64,000 nucleotides of DNA from Populus alba (Eukaryota > Streptophyta > Magnoliopsida > Malpighiales > Salicaceae), in contig NC_133284.1 in assembly GCF_005239225.2 (NCBI RefSeq), forward strand, positions 1,331,770 through 1,395,769. The letters are read 5' to 3'. The notes below the pieces were generated by a model. That model saw nothing but the letters and a program-made list of their open reading frames with translations. It had not been told where the DNA came from and did not search any database. The stretch's first letter is position 1. Every line of letters starts with the position of its first letter. Below, in pieces: positions 40,041 through 51,262 of the stretch. The position numbers were made by a program, and so were the translations under genes.

Positions 40041-40277
40041 ATGGCATCTAGAAAAAATGCTTCTGGTAATAGGCTTGATGTGGGATGGCAGCATGGGATA
40101 AATGTTGGTAGTAGTAGTAGCACTAATGTTCATAATATTGGTGTTGGTACTAGTAGTGATACTAATAATCCTTTTGATGCTAATGATATTGATGAATGCT
40201 TGAGGAATGATAAGGGAGATGAAGGGAATGAAGCTGATTTTAGTTTACATGACACACCAGCAGATTGTTTATTTTAA
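40041..40277 (+). pseudogene. Internally deleted hAT transposase remnant
   Basis: The 78-residue open frame begins with RLDVGWQHGIN, which resembles the start of a BED zinc finger in plant hAT transposases. It jumps directly to an acidic tail. No catalytic or dimerisation domain remains. It is read here as a transposase gene that lost its middle by deletion. The BED assignment is by eye and rests on few residues. Confidence 0.5.
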
Positions 40278-40679
40278 ATTTGTTAATTATTAGTTAATGA
40301 CAAGTTATTTTAAATTATGTATCAGGATGATTTTTATTTGAACCATGTATTTTAAGATGTTTGAACTATGTATGAATTTTTATTTTAAGCATTATTTTTA
40401 AGGTGCTTGAACTATGTATGAATTTTTATTTGAAGCATGAATTTTTTTTTAATGTATTTTAAAATTCCTTACGATTTTTTTACGATTTTACAATCCGATT
40501 TTGTGAGCGGCTTTCCGTGCCGTGTTAAAATCGCGATTTTAACAACCTTGATGGAGATAATTGGGAAGAAAGAGACACGATGCAACAAAAGTTGAGACGA
40601 GTTGTGTTCGGTACTAATTATATATAAGATAGGATGCATATTTTTATATATTTTTAATATAGTCAACGAGGAACAAGAC

Positions 40680-42022
40680 ATAACAACATGTATAAAAATC
40701 TATTTTAACATGTTTAAAATAATAAATAGATATCATTATTTTCATTTTAATTTATAATAAATTTAATATTTTTAACTAATTTAAAATGATAATTTCTTGC
40801 TCATCAAAATCACGTTAATAAAGTATTTGTAGTCATTAATTGTAAAAAATATAATTCATTGCTAAGAAGATAATATAATTAAATAATAATTGATCACTGA
40901 TCAATAATAAAATAAATAATCAATTCAATTACATATTAAATAAGATATTTTCTTCCACACCTATTTAAAATCTAACATGGTTAAAAAGTCAAGATAATAA
41001 TTTCATAAATTCATAATTTTGATTATCTTTCACTCTCCACATCTTCATCGTTAAATCCAATGTATGGAAATTAACAATATTAGACTTTTCCCTTTTCCTT
41101 TTTAGCAAGGAGCTGACTCCATGTCTTTCCACAGAAATTGACCCAAGCAACATGTTTTCGAAGCTTCCATGTTCCAAAGAAAGAAAGAAAGAAATTTCTA
41201 CCCTAAATGTATAGAAATTAACATTATAGACTATTCCCTTTTCATTTTTCAGCAAGGAGATGACTCCATGCCTTTCCACACACGGAAATTGACCCAAGCA
41301 ACGTGAAGTTCCATCCCTCTAACAAGTTATTCCGCAATCATCTCCAACTTATTAACACTTTAAGAATTTGTGATGATCCTTGACTAAGCATCTTGGAATC
41401 TGAATGGCATATCTTAGAAGGTATATGACTATCTTAATTGTTTTTCTTTTAAATAAATCAAAAGTATAATCATAAAATTCAAATCGAGAATTGACTCGTG
41501 GTTTCGTGTTGGAAGGGCAGGTTTTTTTTTTTTGGTGAAATTGATAACGGATATATAATAATAATAATAATAAAAAAACATGAGTAGTGTAAGCAGAGTT
41601 TTAGCTACATAGATTATAACTTAGGCATCAACCTAATTACAAAAAAGAAGTACAAGAAAACCTATAACCCTACTATTAAGTCAAGCAAAACAAACACATA
41701 TTAAATCAAAAATTAAGTTGATCAAGCCGAAATGCATTCATAATTATTGTACAAATCAGCACCGATATATCAAAAGAAAAAGTTGAGATTCCTGATTCGT
41801 GTTGGAAGGGCAGGTTAATTTTCAAATCGAGAATTGACTCCATGTCTTTCCACACACCAGAAACCTTCAGCAGTTTCCTTGTAAACGGCCGAGACATGAC
41901 TTTTATAGATTGCCCCGTCAGGAATGCAGGTTGATTACTGTGTTCTATCATAATTATAAAACCCTGGTTCCATTGATATGTGTGGTCTCAATTAAGTTCT
42001 TATGTCAATTTTTAAGGTTTCA
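40680..42022 (+). repeat. Tandem copy of receptor-kinase upstream unit
   Basis: This diverged copy of 33480-34760 is also the partner of 42287-44027. Short blocks such as CCTTTTTAGCAAGGAGCTGA and GAATGGCATATC(T/G)TAGAAGG are repeated within it and in the next unit. It is the promoter-side part of a cluster unit and not a gene. Confidence 0.7.
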
Positions 42023-42286
42023 ATGAAAGTTGTCTTTCATGTGATGGCTTTTCTGGTACCATATTCTTCCTGTCTTTTGTTTCTTGTTGTACTGGCACAA
42101 CCATTTCCAGCCACTGCTGAATCTTACAAGAAAATAACTCCAGGCTTATCTCTCACTGCATCGAGCAACGATTCCTGGCAATCTCCATCTGGTGAATTTG
42201 CGTTCGGTTTCCAGCAGGTGGCAGATGATGGCTTCTTACTAGCAATCTGGTTCAACAAAATACCTGAAAAAACCATCGTTTGCTAA
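42023..42286 (+). pseudogene. Truncated LECRK-type receptor kinase (5' fragment, 87 codons)
   Basis: It is nearly identical to the first 86 codons of copy 3 (MKVVFHVMA..., lectin start through IPEKTIV), with few differences. It then breaks inside the conserved IVWSAN motif and stops at once. The sequence after the break (GCTAAGAAGATAATATAATT) is a copy of upstream-unit DNA also found at 40861, so the break is a recombination junction. The fragment keeps a signal peptide and half a lectin domain. A secreted short lectin product is possible but unproven; decay is the simpler reading. Confidence 0.85.
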
Positions 42287-44027
42287 GAAGATAATATAAT
42301 TAAATAATTCATTGCTAAGAAGATAATATAATTAAATAATGATTGACTGGTCATTGATAAAATAAATAATCAATTCAATTATATATTAAATAAAATATTT
42401 TCATCCACACCTATTTAAAATCTAACATAGTTAAAAAGTCAAACTTTACCTTGAAGTACATCGTCTATTTTTATAGGCTTAAAAATTAATAATTATATAA
42501 AAAGAGAAGAAAAGAGGTGATTGGCGGGGTTCATTTTTGGGATGGGCTTAACCTGGGGGGGTGTATGTATATATATTAAATGGAAGAAAACTTCTACAAA
42601 CACCTTGCATCATGAGATAAAAAAAAAAAAAAAATCATTTTGTGCATGTCATTTGATTTTCTATTTTGATTTTCTGTTAGTGTTTATAACTATTTTAACG
42701 ACCTGTTATTTCATGTATTTTTCATTAAACATATACAATAACTTTCCAAGTCTTAATTAATTTTTTTTATTATACAAGAAAATTCATTTTCAATACTATC
42801 ACATTCTTATTTTTCATTAAAAATTAACTTAGAATCTCACCCACGACACGGCATAGAAGGGCTAATTGGCTAGTAAGAGGTATAGTATGTCTTGGTTATG
42901 GTGATTATATTAGAAATTTTATTATTGAGGTGATATGCTCGAGCATTTTAGTTTTAAATGGCCCTATTTAAGTACTTTAATATTTTGGGCTGAGACCTAG
43001 CTAGGTCCCTAATGAACTGGAATTGGACCATATTCGATGGATTTGGCTGCTCTCTCAGTCCTCAGCTCGCAGATGTTAGCAAAACCTATCGTGTATTTAC
43101 TTAAAATTATTAGGCGATTGTAGGTGTGGCACTGGCACATGTGATGAATAAGATTAAAAAAAACTCAGTTTTGGTGCTTCCATGTATATTTTTGAAACGG
43201 GATTCGATTTGGTTTAATGGATGGATTTGAAATCCAATTAATTTATAATTGAAACAAAACTTGGTTAAAAAAAATTTCAAAAACCTAATAGAATTGATGG
43301 GTTGACCTAGTAAAATCTAGTTCCAACCCATTGATATTTTCAAAAATCAAAATAATATCATTTTGATTTATAAAAAAATATAGAGTTAACGCGAATGACC
43401 TAATTAAAACATGACAAGTTTTAAACCAGATTAACCACTAGATTTTAGACCGGATCAATTATCAGACCGGGTTTAAAAAACCTGCTTAATTGTCAAAATA
43501 AAAACCACCTGTTGCTGCTCTTTGCCATTAACTTTTTTTGAATTGATTGGCTGCGCATTGCTCTTAGCATACAAAAGATACGGTGCCAGTTGCTCATCAA
43601 TGGCCTACCAAACCCTTCAGATTACCGGTAATGTCAGCATCAAGATCCTCACAGGTAAAGTTGCTTCAAGATGATGATGATCTGCATTGTCTTCTTGCCC
43701 AGCCCATCCACCACTCACCATAATCTAACATATTTTCATCCACACCCTAAGGAAATTAACATTAGACTTTTCCCTTTTCCTTTTTAGCAAGGAGCTGACT
43801 CCAAGTCTTTCCACTGAAATTAAAATTTGTGCTGATCCTTGACTAAGCATCTTGGAATCTGAATGGCATATCGTAGAAGGTATATGATTATCTTAATTGT
43901 TTTTTTTTATAAATCAAAATTATAATCATAAAATTCAAATTGAGAATTGACTCGAGGTTTAAACCGCGTGTTGGAAGGGCAGGTTAATTTTTTTTATTAA
44001 GTTCTTACGTCAATTTTTAAGGTTTCA
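42287..44027. other. Second upstream unit with a ~1.3-kb insertion
   Basis: Region 42287-42440 and region 43747-44027 together match 40850-41520. They are separated by about 1.3 kb of unrelated sequence flanked by the 17-bp direct repeat ATATTTTCATCCACACC (42395-42411 and 43730-43746). The inserted stretch contains the dispersed AT-rich repeat at 43240-43500. No gene is supported in it. Confidence 0.6.
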
Positions 44028-46463
44028 ATGAAAGTTGTCTTTCATGTGATGGCTTTACTGGTACCATATTCTTCCTGTCTTTTGTTTCTTGTTATACTGG
44101 CACAACCATTTCCAGCCACTGCTGAATCTTACAAGAAAATAACTCCAGGCTTATCTCTCACTGCATCGAGCAACGATTCCTGGCAATCGCCATCTGGTGA
44201 ATTTGCGTTCGGTTTCCAGCAGGTGGCAGATGATGGCTTCTTACTAGCAATCTGGTTCAACAAAATACCTGAAAAAACCATCGTTTGGTCAGCCAACAGG
44301 AATAATGTAGTGCAAAGAGGGGATAAAGTTAAGCTCATGGAAGATGGCCAATTAGTGCTTTATAATGACCGAAAAGGCAAACAGATATGGCGTGCTGATA
44401 CTGCTGGCAGCAGGGTGGCCTATGCAGCTATGCTTGACAGTGGAAACTTTGTCCTGGCTAGACACGATTCAGTCAATTTGTGGGAGAGCTTCCGGGAACC
44501 GACTGACACTCTATTGCCTACACAAACTTTCAGTCAAGGGAGCAAGCTTGTTGCTGGTTACTCCAGCATGAATAGCTCAACTGGAAGATATCAGTTCACT
44601 CTACAATCTGATGGGAATCTTGTGCTTTACAACCTAGCTTTCCCACTAGATTCTGTTAATTCTCCCTACTGGTCATCTGAAACTGTAGGCAATGGGTTTC
44701 TTTTGAGCTTCAACCAGTCTGGCAACATTTACCTTGAAGCAAAAAATGGAAACATGCTAGTCATGCTTTCATCAGATGCTCTAACAACTAGTGACTTTTA
44801 TCATAGAGCAATTCTTGAGTATGATGGGGTTTTTAGGCATTATGTCTACCCGAAGAGCATGAATCCTGGTGCCGCTGGCTGGCCTCTGAGATGGTCTCCC
44901 CTGACCTCCTCCTTCATACCTCCAAACATCTGCATGAGTATTCTAGAAAATGATGGTTGTGGAGCTTGCGGATTCAACAGCTACTGCAATCTTGGAAATG
45001 ACCAGAAACCAAAGTGCAGCTGTCCACCGGGGTATACCTTCTTGGATCCGAATGATGTGATGAAGGGATGCAAGCAAAACTTTGTTTCGCAGAATTGTGA
45101 AGAAGCGTCACAAGAAACAGAACTTTTCTACTTGGAGCAGAAGGAAAATACAGACTGGCCACTGTCTGATTCTGAGCACTTTAGAATAGTAACTGAGGAG
45201 TGGTGCAGGAAGGCTTGCTTGAGTGATTGTTTTTGTGCTGTTGCAATTTTCAGAGATGGGGATTGTTGGAAGAAGAAAATTCCGTTGTCTAATGGGAGGT
45301 TTGATCCCAGCGTTAGAGGAAAAGCGCTGATAAAAATACGGAAAGATAATTTGAACCCTGCAGATGATGATGTCCCAAAAAACAAAAGCCGTTCGACTAT
45401 AATCATCATTGGATCACTGTTGGTAATTAGTTCTGTGTCTCTTAACTTTCTCTTCATCCTAAGAGCTTTTCTGGATGTTCTCCAATTTGGCTACGGGAAA
45501 ACAAAGAGGCTTTACTTAGAGCCAACCGATCCAGGTGTAACTCTTCGAAGTTTCACTTTCAGTGAACTAGAAAAGGCCACAGGTAATTTCAAGGAAGAAC
45601 TTGGTAGTGGAGCTTTTGCAACAGTTTACAAAGGGACTCTAGATTTCGACGAAAGAACTTTCGTCGCGGTTAAGAATTTGGACAAGATGGTGAGAGACTG
45701 TGAGAAAGAATTCAAAGCTGAGGTGAACGCAATTGGGAGAACAAATCACAAGAATTTGGTGAAACTACTAGGATTCTGCAACGAAGGGGAGCATCGCCTT
45801 CTGGTTTATGAGCTCATAAGAAATGGCAACTTGGCAAATTTCCTATTTGGAAATCCAAGACTTAATTGGTTCAAAAGAATGCAGATTGCTTTTGGAGTTG
45901 CAAGAGGACTCTTTTACTTGCATGAAGAATGCAGCACACAGATCATACATTGTGATATAAAACCTCAAAACATTCTTCTTGATGAATCTTTCAGAGCAAT
46001 AATTTCTGACTTTGGAATAGCCAAGCTATTGAAGGCAGACCAGACTCGAACTTCGACTGCGATTAGAGGAACTAAAGGATATGTGGCCCCCGAATGGTTT
46101 AAGAACCTGCCTGTTACTGTCAAGGTAGATGTCTACAGCTTTGGAATTTTGTTGCTAGAGCTCATTTGTTGCAGGAAAAATTTTGAACCAGAAGTGAAGG
46201 ATGAAGATCAGATGGTTCTGGCTTACTGGGCATATGATTGCTACAGGGATGGGAAAGTAGGCCTGCTCGTGGCAAATGATGAAGATGCAGTGCTTGACAT
46301 GAAGAGAGTGGTGAAGTTTGTGATGATTGCAATATGGTGCATTCAGGAGGATCCATCACTGAGACCTACTATGAAGAAAGTCACTCTGATGCTGGAAGGA
46401 ACTGTTGAAGTTTCTGCTCCTCCGGATCCATCCTCGTTTATTAGCTCAATCGAATCGTTTTGA
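44028..46463 (+). CDS. G-type (bulb) lectin receptor-like Ser/Thr kinase, LECRK type, copy 3
   Basis: This intronless gene encodes 811 residues. It has a signal peptide (about 1-32, ending near PATAES) and a bulb lectin with the WSANRNN motif. An EGF-like Cys segment lies near 310 (CGACGFNSYC), then a PAN-like segment (CRKACLSDCFC) and a TM helix at about 456-480. The kinase has loop GSGAFATVYKG, Lys549, HCD at 641-643 and DFG at 661-663, with [10 protein letters not shown]. It is non-RD like its neighbours, with all catalytic residues kept. It belongs to a different subgroup from copies 1 and 2 and is closest to the fragment at 42023 and the pseudogene at 47293. The start is the ATG shared with the fragment. 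Immune or stress signalling is inferred from family. Confidence 0.95.
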   Translation: MKVVFHVMALLVPYSSCLLFLVILAQPFPATAESYKKITPGLSLTASSNDSWQSPSGEFAFGFQQVADDGFLLAIWFNKIPEKTIVWSANRNNVVQRGDKVKLMEDGQLVLYNDRKGKQIWRADTAGSRVAYAAMLDSGNFVLARHDSVNLWESFREPTDTLLPTQTFSQGSKLVAGYSSMNSSTGRYQFTLQSDGNLVLYNLAFPLDSVNSPYWSSETVGNGFLLSFNQSGNIYLEAKNGNMLVMLSSDALTTSDFYHRAILEYDGVFRHYVYPKSMNPGAAGWPLRWSPLTSSFIPPNICMSILENDGCGACGFNSYCNLGNDQKPKCSCPPGYTFLDPNDVMKGCKQNFVSQNCEEASQETELFYLEQKENTDWPLSDSEHFRIVTEEWCRKACLSDCFCAVAIFRDGDCWKKKIPLSNGRFDPSVRGKALIKIRKDNLNPADDDVPKNKSRSTIIIIGSLLVISSVSLNFLFILRAFLDVLQFGYGKTKRLYLEPTDPGVTLRSFTFSELEKATGNFKEELGSGAFATVYKGTLDFDERTFVAVKNLDKMVRDCEKEFKAEVNAIGRTNHKNLVKLLGFCNEGEHRLLVYELIRNGNLANFLFGNPRLNWFKRMQIAFGVARGLFYLHEECSTQIIHCDIKPQNILLDESFRAIISDFGIAKLLKADQTRTSTAIRGTKGYVAPEWFKNLPVTVKVDVYSFGILLLELICCRKNFEPEVKDEDQMVLAYWAYDCYRDGKVGLLVANDEDAVLDMKRVVKFVMIAIWCIQEDPSLRPTMKKVTLMLEGTVEVSAPPDPSSFISSIESF

Positions 46464-47292
46464 GATAGGTGTACATCATTGATCTCCAGTTTTTAAATTA
46501 GTTGTACTGCTATAGTAATCTAGTTAGACAGTATAATGCTTAAGAAAATAAGTGTATCCTTAACTTTAAGACATCAGTCACGAGGCAAGTGTGCATGCTG
46601 ACAACCTATTTTTGCAGTTTAATGTCTTACCAAATGCAGGGATCAAAACAATTAAGTAATCTTCTTCTTTATTTTAATCATTTGTTGCACCTGCTCTGAC
46701 ATGCAAGACATAAAATTAATGATAAGGTGGAGGCAATATGACTTGGCATGAAGAAAAAAGAAGACCCAGATGCAAACCTGACCAAAACTGATCACACTTT
46801 AATTAAAGAGGTAGCCGAAGACATGGACAAAATTAAGTTGACTTTGTAGAGAAATCTTTCTCAAATGCTTTTCAAATCAAGATAGGAAAATTATGACAAC
46901 TGAAATTTACAAGCACCTAAAGTAAGACAACAGAACATAGTTGTTAAACTGGTTGATCCAGGAAATCCAACACTTGAAGCCTAACTCTGGTAGAGAATCT
47001 AGTTGAATTGGATAAGATATTGAGCTGGCCAAATCTAGTTAACCTGATAGAGTTTTTAAGGGTGGTATTTTAGAATTTGATTAGCCGAGCCTGCAGAAGA
47101 TTCAATGCTAGTTGGAATTTTCCACTACCATAATCTCCTTCATTTAAGGAGTTATGCAACCAGCTATACTTATTCTGAATAAGTTTTAAATCTAAAAAAG
47201 TAAAAACAAACTAAATAATATAAAGATAATAATGTTATTAACAGATAAAGATATTAATAAAAGATACCTATGGCTGACTAACATAATTTCAG
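46464..47292. other. Spacer between copy 3 and the pseudogene
   Basis: This contains the 3' flank of copy 3. I see no recognisable element or ORF of note. Confidence 0.4.
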
Positions 47293-50200
47293 TTTTGGTG
47301 CCATATCTTTAACAGTTTTTCCTTTTTTTCTTCTTCTGCTGCTGCCATTTCCCACGGATGGTCAGACTTACAAAAACATATATCTGGGCTCGTCTCTCAC
47401 TGCTGTTAATAATAGCTCTTCTTGGTCTTCGCCGTCTGGGCATTTTGCTTTTGGATTCCAACAAGTTGGTGGTGCTGGCTTCTTGCTAGCTATATGGTTC
47501 AACAAAATACCTGAAAGAACCATAGTCTGATCAGCTAACAGAAATAATCTAGTTCAGAGGGGATCAAGAGTACAACCTACTACGGATGGTCAGTTGGTCC
47601 TAAATGACCAGTCAGACAGACAAATATAGAGGAGCACCAATTCTGGTGGATGTGGAGCTGCCTATGTAGCTATGCTTGACGCAGGAAACTTTGTGCTAGC
47701 AAGCCCAGCTGGTGTCAATTTGTGGCAGAGTTTTGATCAACCGACAGATACAATGTTGTCCACACAGAATCTGAATAACGGTGGTCAGCTAATTGCTCCC
47801 TGCCTGGAAAAGAACTATTCAGATAGAAGATTCATGTTTGTTCTACAACCTGATGGGAATCTCCTCCTATACACCACAAATTATCCATCAACTACCAATT
47901 ATTCTCCTTATTGATCCACCCAAGGTTCTGTAGGCTTTGGTTATCAAGTGATCTTTAAACAGTCTGTCTATATGTATCTTATATCAAGAAATGGTACCAT
48001 ACTTAATTCTGTATTCTCTGATTCAGCATCAATGCAAGATTTCTACCAGAGGGCAACCCTAGACTATGGTGGAGTTTTTAGGCACTATCTCTACCCAAAG
48101 AATGCTTCTGGTAGCAGAAACTGGGCTATGGACTGCAATAATTTGTCTGTCATACCATCAAATAACTGCCTTGAGTGTTAAGGGACGGGGAGACGCAGGC
48201 AGTGGAGGTTGTGGTTACAGGAGTTATTGCAGATTAGGAGATGATCAAAGATAAAAGTAAAGAAAGGAACCTCGACTACTGCTGGTTCAATCTTAAAGAC
48301 GAATGATCGATCAACTTCGATCATAACAGGCTCAGTGCTTTTAGGTAGCTCCATTTCTCTGAATGTTCTCTCACTGCTAGGAATCTATGTTATCTTTTCT
48401 GGATTGAACAAATAAAAACAAAAAATAATAATTCATCTACACAATGCCATGCTAGACATGAATCCGGTAATTGTTTACTTGCAACGAACACGAAACAGCT
48501 GCAGGACAGGAGGCTTCAAGGAAGAACTGGGAGGTGGTGCTTTTGGAACTGTGTACAAAGGGGTTCTAGCCAATGAAGATACACCCCTCATTGCAGTAAA
48601 GAAGTTAGGAAAGATAGCCAGAGAAGGCGAACAGGAATTCAAAACAGAAGTGAGAGTTACTGGCAGAACAAATCACAAGAACTCGGTCCAACTTATTGGA
48701 TTCTGTAACATCTCCTTCTAGTCTACGAATACATGAGCAATGGCTCCTTGGCAAACTTTCTGTAAATTTGGAGACTCGAGGTCCAACTGATACCAAATAA
48801 TGCAAATTGCTTTCGGCGTAGCCAGAGGGCTCCTTTACCACCATGAGGAATGCAGCTCCCAGATAATCCGTTGTGATATCAAGCCTCAAAATATCCTCCT
48901 CGACAAAACTCTAAATGTTATGACCTGAATCTCAGCTCCATGACCGGCAACGTAAGAGTGGTGTCGAAAGAATACCTCACCTATGCTAAGCCTCAGAACA
49001 GACATATCAAAAGAACAATTTATTCAAAAATACGCAACATTTTATAATCTTCAAAAATTTTATATTATTCAAAACTGATAAAACCAAAAGATAGTTTAAA
49101 ACTCCTTATTAGTAATTAAAACAACAACAATAATCCATAATACTCATTACATTGTCAAAATCCAAACTTAATTAAAACAAGGTACTAGTGAAGCGTTTAA
49201 GACATCGAATCAAAATTAAAAGGAAAGCTTCGCAAAACAAGCAAGGCACACCTACCAAAATTGAAGAAGCGGAAACACCTAACAAAGTCCAACTGCTATC
49301 AAAAACTAAGAATCTGAAATAATGTTAAGAATAAGGGGTGAGTTCAATCAACTCAGTGAGGGAATAATATTTTATATAGATTTTAGATATTAATAGTTTG
49401 CAAGATGATTTATCTTGATATACATATACATATTAAACATATTATCATAATGTAGTGGAATACATGTCAGAGATCAGATGCAACCCAAAGGTGACCAAAT
49501 GACACCCAAAGGTGACCAAATGACACCCGAAAGTGACCACTGTGGGATGATCAGTCGCCACAGGCTGATGCCTCTCTCACTAGCTAGGTATACAGAATAT
49601 TATTTGCACATAGGCTAACTACTCTCCGTTAGCATGGAGTTATTAACAAGTCCTATATCAAGACATAATAAGTACTCATATAATCATCAAAGAAATATAT
49701 ATCATATCGAATATAATTTAGTTCAATAGATTGCGAGTGCAAATTTAAGAATAAATGTGTACTCGGAAAATAAAGCAACATATATAGATATTCAAGAAAT
49801 TAATTAGTTGTACTCATCGTATAATCAACATACATATTTATTTATAATATATGCATATTAATGATTATCCCACTCACTCGGAAAATATAGAACTAAAAGG
49901 AATGTCAGGTGAAAGACCCGAAAATCCTATTGAGGATTGTTAGGAGAACCTACAACAATATATGAAATATACTCAAAAACAACTCAAACAAAAGATCCCA
50001 ATGCATAAAATAAAACCAGGTTTAGTCTCCTAAGTTCATGGACTAAAATGACAATTTTCCAAAACAGGGATCAAAACGTAATTTTATCAAATTTGGAGGA
50101 CCAGTCTGGAAATACATAACCATACTGAATTTTCACTCATAAACCATCCTAAATTATGTCTAGAATGTACCAGGGACCGAATTGAAATTTTCATAAAGTT

Positions 50201-50613
50201 CAGGGACTAAAATGTAAATTCCCAAAATTGAGTGACCAAACTGAAAATATTCTAAATCAACTATCAAACTGAGATTCATCATCCTTAATCTCATAATAAC
50301 ACTGTTCAGAATCTCAAAATACATTTAGGGGTCAAATTATAATTTTCCCAAAGTTTAGGGACTAAACTGTAATTCTCATAAATCAAGGACCAAAACAAAA
50401 TTTAGTCATCTTCAACCTCAAGACAATTCTGTCCAGATTTTACAGCAAGGTAAAATTGAATTTCTTAACCCATAAAAAATTAATTTAAACAAATCAACTC
50501 ATAAATCCTTATTTTCAACAACATACTAATTAATTAATCACCTAACATTAAACCCTTAATAATCATAAATCAATCTTAACAATACAAACTTCTAAGCCTT
50601 ATAAACCCTAATT

Positions 50614-50653
<40 letters not shown>

Positions 50654-51262
50654 CTTCCATAAACAAATCATAATTAAAAGTAACATAAGAGGGAATCACT
50701 TACTTGCTACTTCCACTTTTTTTAAACCCAAAACTTGATATCAAAAACGAAATCCTTAGTTTGATGAAGAGAGGGTTACGGCAGCCACAAGACTTAGAAG
50801 AGAGAACAGTAATTCTCTTGCAACTTTTTCTTATATACCTAGATTAACTTAGATTGGGTTTGGGTTTGGGTCTTACTAAAGGCAAGAATTTTTTATTTTG
50901 GACTAGCCAGGCTGTTGAAGACAGACCACACAAAAACAGCTAAAGCAATCAGAGGAACCAAAGGTTATGTAGCACCTGGATGGTTCAAAAACCTGCCTGT
51001 AACAACCATAGTAGATATTTACAGCTTTGGCATTCTACTGCTAGAACTAGTTTGCTGTAGAAAGAACTTTGAGCTTGATGTAATGGAAGAAGATCAGACA
51101 GTGCTTGCAGACTAGGCATGTGATTGCTTAAAAGAAGGAAATGTCACCTTTTAGTAGAACAAGATGAAGAGGCAATGGAAGACATGAAAAGGCCGGAGAG
51201 GAAAAGGGTGGAGAGGTTTGTGATGGTAGTAATTTGGTGCATTCGAGAAGATCTAAAATAAT
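47293..51262 (+). pseudogene. Decayed G-type lectin receptor kinase, split by an LTR-like insertion
   Basis: Homology to copy 3 starts near 47293 with the signal-peptide and lectin region and resumes at 50876 after the insertion. The start ATG is lost. In-frame stops lie at 47528-47530, 47627-47629, 47912-47914, 48788-48790 and 51113-51115, and each replaces a Trp conserved in the intact copies. Frameshifts lie near 48184 and 48720. The Cys-rich PAN region is deleted near 48250-48280, though a TM-like stretch and a GGGAFGTVYKG loop remain. The DFG motif now reads YFG and the APEW motif reads APGW. It is not a functional kinase. Confidence 0.93.
48916..50875 (+). mobile_element. LTR-like insertion (1,960 bp, 5-bp TSD) inside the kinase domain
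   Basis: The element starts TGTTATGACC and is flanked by CTAAA at 48911-48915 and 50876-50880. Removing the element and one CTAAA restores the kinase frame across the join (LDKTL to ARI). It has no coding sequence, so a solo LTR or other non-autonomous LTR-type element is likely. The 3' end reads GGGTCTTA, not the usual CA, so the class is less sure than the insertion itself. A CT repeat lies near 50613-50651. Confidence 0.75.

Larger units (their letters stand above)
38500..40550. mobile_element. Non-autonomous hAT element, 2,051 bp, 20-bp TIR, 8-bp TSD
   Basis: A perfect terminal inverted repeat CAAGGTTGTTAAAATCGCGA lies at 38500-38519, with its complement at 40531-40550. The 8-bp target duplication ATGGAGAT is perfect at 38492-38499 and 40551-40558. 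An 8-bp duplication is the hAT signature. Subterminal regions are dense in short AAATCG/CGATTTT motifs, typical transposase binding sites. Inside are CT-rich leader-like sequence, a minisatellite and a short relic ORF; there is no intact transposase. It must be moved by a related autonomous copy elsewhere. Confidence 0.93.

Noticed and set aside
39501..40133. 210-codon minus-strand open frame rich in Gln, His and Ser
   Set aside because: It is produced by the minisatellite inside the hAT element; repeats in all frames stay open and no domain is visible.
43690..43715. Resemblance to miR482 (TCTTGCCCAGCCCATCC)
   Set aside because: The match is partial, and no complementary arm for a foldback lies within a few hundred bases.
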